Below, piece after piece: positions 42,285 through 43,979 of a stretch of DNA of 43,979 nt. This stretch comes from Trebouxia sp. TZW2008 (lineage: Eukaryota > Chlorophyta > Trebouxiophyceae > Trebouxiales > Trebouxiaceae), in the NCBI GenBank assembly GCA_002118135.1, contig BDIU01000500.1, positions 1-43,979 of the forward strand. Direction: 5' to 3'. The stretch's first letter is position 1, and each line of letters opens with the position of its first letter. The notes below the pieces were generated by a model, which worked only from the letters and a program-made list of their open reading frames with translations, did not search any database and was not told where the DNA came from. The position numbers and the translations under genes are program-made.

Positions 42285-43979
42285 GATGCCATGTACTGCA
42301 TTTTAGCATATGCCAGATCGTACAGTCACATGTAGCTCACTTTCAGGACATAATACAGTACTTATATAAAGCTTTATCCCGGTGAACTGATTGACGTGTA
42401 TTCTCAGCAGCAGTTGTCAGTGAAAGATGCTCATTCTTTTCTTCAAGACTGAATCAAACCCTTGTGTTGTGTTATCAGATCTGGCAGACCTAGAAGCTGC
42501 AAGGCATGACATTTGAACGTCACTATGATCATTGCAGTGAGGCAGCCCTGCATCATTGACTATGGCACGTGCACAGGCTTTCAGGTAGCATATGGTACCC
42601 TTTCTATCATTCTTGACTGCGTGACCATCAGGACCAACAAAGCTCTGCTGCTGAGAGCACAGCATTGGCGGGGTTGAACAAAGATGCTTGACTTGCAATC
42701 AATTGGTTGGTTCACACATAAATGCTGACGTTCAACAGCCAAGATTGTCAGGTGCCTGCACACTTTACACATCATTCTCTGCATTACTGAATGTTCACGC
42801 GCCATCAGCTGCTGCCTTGTGTCAGCACATGTGCTTGTCAACAGGTCTGGCTCGCTAACCCAAGCCAATCTTGCCAAAATTATCTTGGCAACTATGCTGT
42901 CAAAAATTTGCAAGCACTGCACCACCAGACTGGCATGTAAGCCCCCACTACGCAACAGATACCAGGCATAAGGCAGCAGCCTACTGTCTGCGTGACAAGA
43001 GAATCTACAGTAACTGCTTTCTTCGCTCCATTGAGTGTCACAGGCTGACAACGGGCTGTAGAATGACCTGGTGTATATTGCGCCAATACACAAAATCATG
43101 TAACTTGCATACTATATTGAACACTGTCCACCAAAGCATCATACCACTTGCGTAATTTGCTGCTGATGCACATGGCATTCACAGGGGCTGTCTGAAGAGT
43201 GAACACTGTCTTGCCTGTGCAAACAAGCAGCCAAGCCTCAGTGATGATACTTGTTGCAGGAACATGTGCACACTTAGCCAATCTGCTCAAGACAAACCAG
43301 CACTTGCTCGTGAGACTTCAGTGATCAGCAGCAGATGTAGAACAGCACAGCATGATGAGAAGAAGAGGTAAAACTAGCCAGACTTGGAACTTCAACGACT
43401 CTACCGAAATGATATATGATAAGGCCACCCAGTAATACGATCATCGGAGTCCCTAATCTACGCTCACGCTCACCGTCGCCCCATGAAGCTGACCCAACAC
43501 TTGACTAGAGCTGCTGCTAAGCAGGAGCAGGCAGTATAACACCTCTACGAAAGCAGGCGGGTTTTGCTTGTCCTGCCGAAAATGTCAGCATCAGCTCCAG
43601 GGTGTTGATAGCAGCGTTCACGTCCCGATTCCATACCATGCGAAAACACTGTGTGGATTTGCACAGTCGCACAGCATAGGAGACTTCACGACCTGCATAA
43701 CAGCCGAACGCATCAATAATTGGGTGGTTATTGGACTAAACCTGAAGACTGGCGAGGTGACTACTAGGCCTGGCATATACACGAATTTTGATTTTCAAAA
43801 GCGTATAATACTGCGTAGATCTACGTGTAGACGTATAATGCACTGTATATGGCNNTTCATCATAATGTCACTACATTGAGTCTCTATGCTCAACAGCGAT
43901 GTAACACAACAACATCATGCATGTGGACTCAATTGCAATGCAGGAAAAGCCTGTCAAGGTGAATAGACCACACCTTTCG
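42285..43979. other. Right-hand region without a supportable gene
   Basis: About 1.7 kb. A minus-strand ORF at 42581-43099 (172 codons; contains GGLHASLVVQCLQIFDSIVA) and a second at 43096-43290 (ends SKLRKWYDALVDSVQYSMQV) have protein-like stretches but no motif I know and no obvious linking splice sites. They could be exons of a gene entering from the right. A plus-strand ORF at 43568-43879 runs across the NN and is not interpretable. Confidence 0.35.
43854..43855. other. Two ambiguous bases (NN)
   Basis: The only unresolved bases in the window, in GGCNNTTCAT. They mark a local assembly or base-calling problem, and frames crossing them should not be trusted. Confidence 0.99.

Noticed and set aside
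43568..43879. 103-codon plus-strand ORF near the right edge
   Set aside because: It crosses the NN bases, has no recognisable motif, and its composition does not look coding.
1..43979. CRISPR arrays, insertion sequences, tRNA or rRNA genes
   Set aside because: The periodic repeats are exon-edge copies with acceptor/donor sequence and not CRISPR. No transposase, terminal repeats, tRNA cloverleaf or rRNA was recognised by eye.

Overview
The window is nuclear DNA of an intron-rich eukaryote, most likely a green alga, possibly trebouxiophycean. Introns are short to medium, mostly GT..AG, and usually end in TGCAG. Several proteins have plant-lineage character: a plastid-type phosphoglycerate dehydrogenase with a transit-like leader, a GET3 that lacks the animal/fungal CxxC pair, and an S16 ribosomal protein. 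No prokaryotic operon features were seen. The species assignment is a guess from these traits.

Layout: (1) 1-5124, minus: a NELF-C/D (TH1) homologue that runs off the left edge. (2) 5566-14612, plus: an ABCB6/HMT1-type half ABC transporter in ten exons, sharing a divergent promoter region with NELF-C/D. (3) 15169-16128, minus: a single-exon F-box protein. (4) about 17327-19836, minus: a secreted Ala/Ser-rich protein of unknown function. (5) 20564-27644, plus: D-3-phosphoglycerate dehydrogenase in twelve exons. (6) 28887-30193, plus: an ALKBH2-type DNA dioxygenase. (7) 30792-31356, plus: organellar ribosomal protein S16. (8) 32080-34459, minus: GET3 ATPase. (9) 35635-39219, minus: a YqaJ-type exonuclease with a long low-complexity leader. 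(10) 39509-40525, minus: an unrecognised spliced gene. (11) 40517-42284, plus: a decayed F-box/LRR gene. (12) The last 1.7 kb holds little that can be supported, plus a two-base assembly gap at 43854-43855.

The most striking property is not a single gene. Introns of NELF-C/D, the ABC transporter and PGDH are packed with decayed tandem copies of exon edges, and the same pattern appears weakly in the secreted-protein and YqaJ genes. Copies upstream of a functional exon carry the 3' splice site plus the first part of the exon. Copies downstream carry the last part of the exon plus the 5' splice site. The copy that keeps the protein intact is the 3'-most in acceptor arrays and the 5'-most in donor arrays. 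The clearest cases are an eight-copy array at 11171-12337 and a 74-bp periodic array at 26878-27173. A simple model is that tandem duplications straddling a splice site are neutral, because the outer copy becomes intronic, so introns grow by accumulating exon fossils.

The genes are functionally unrelated housekeeping and accessory genes (transcription pausing, metal or porphyrin transport, serine synthesis, alkylation repair, organelle translation, tail-anchored protein targeting). No metabolic cluster is apparent.
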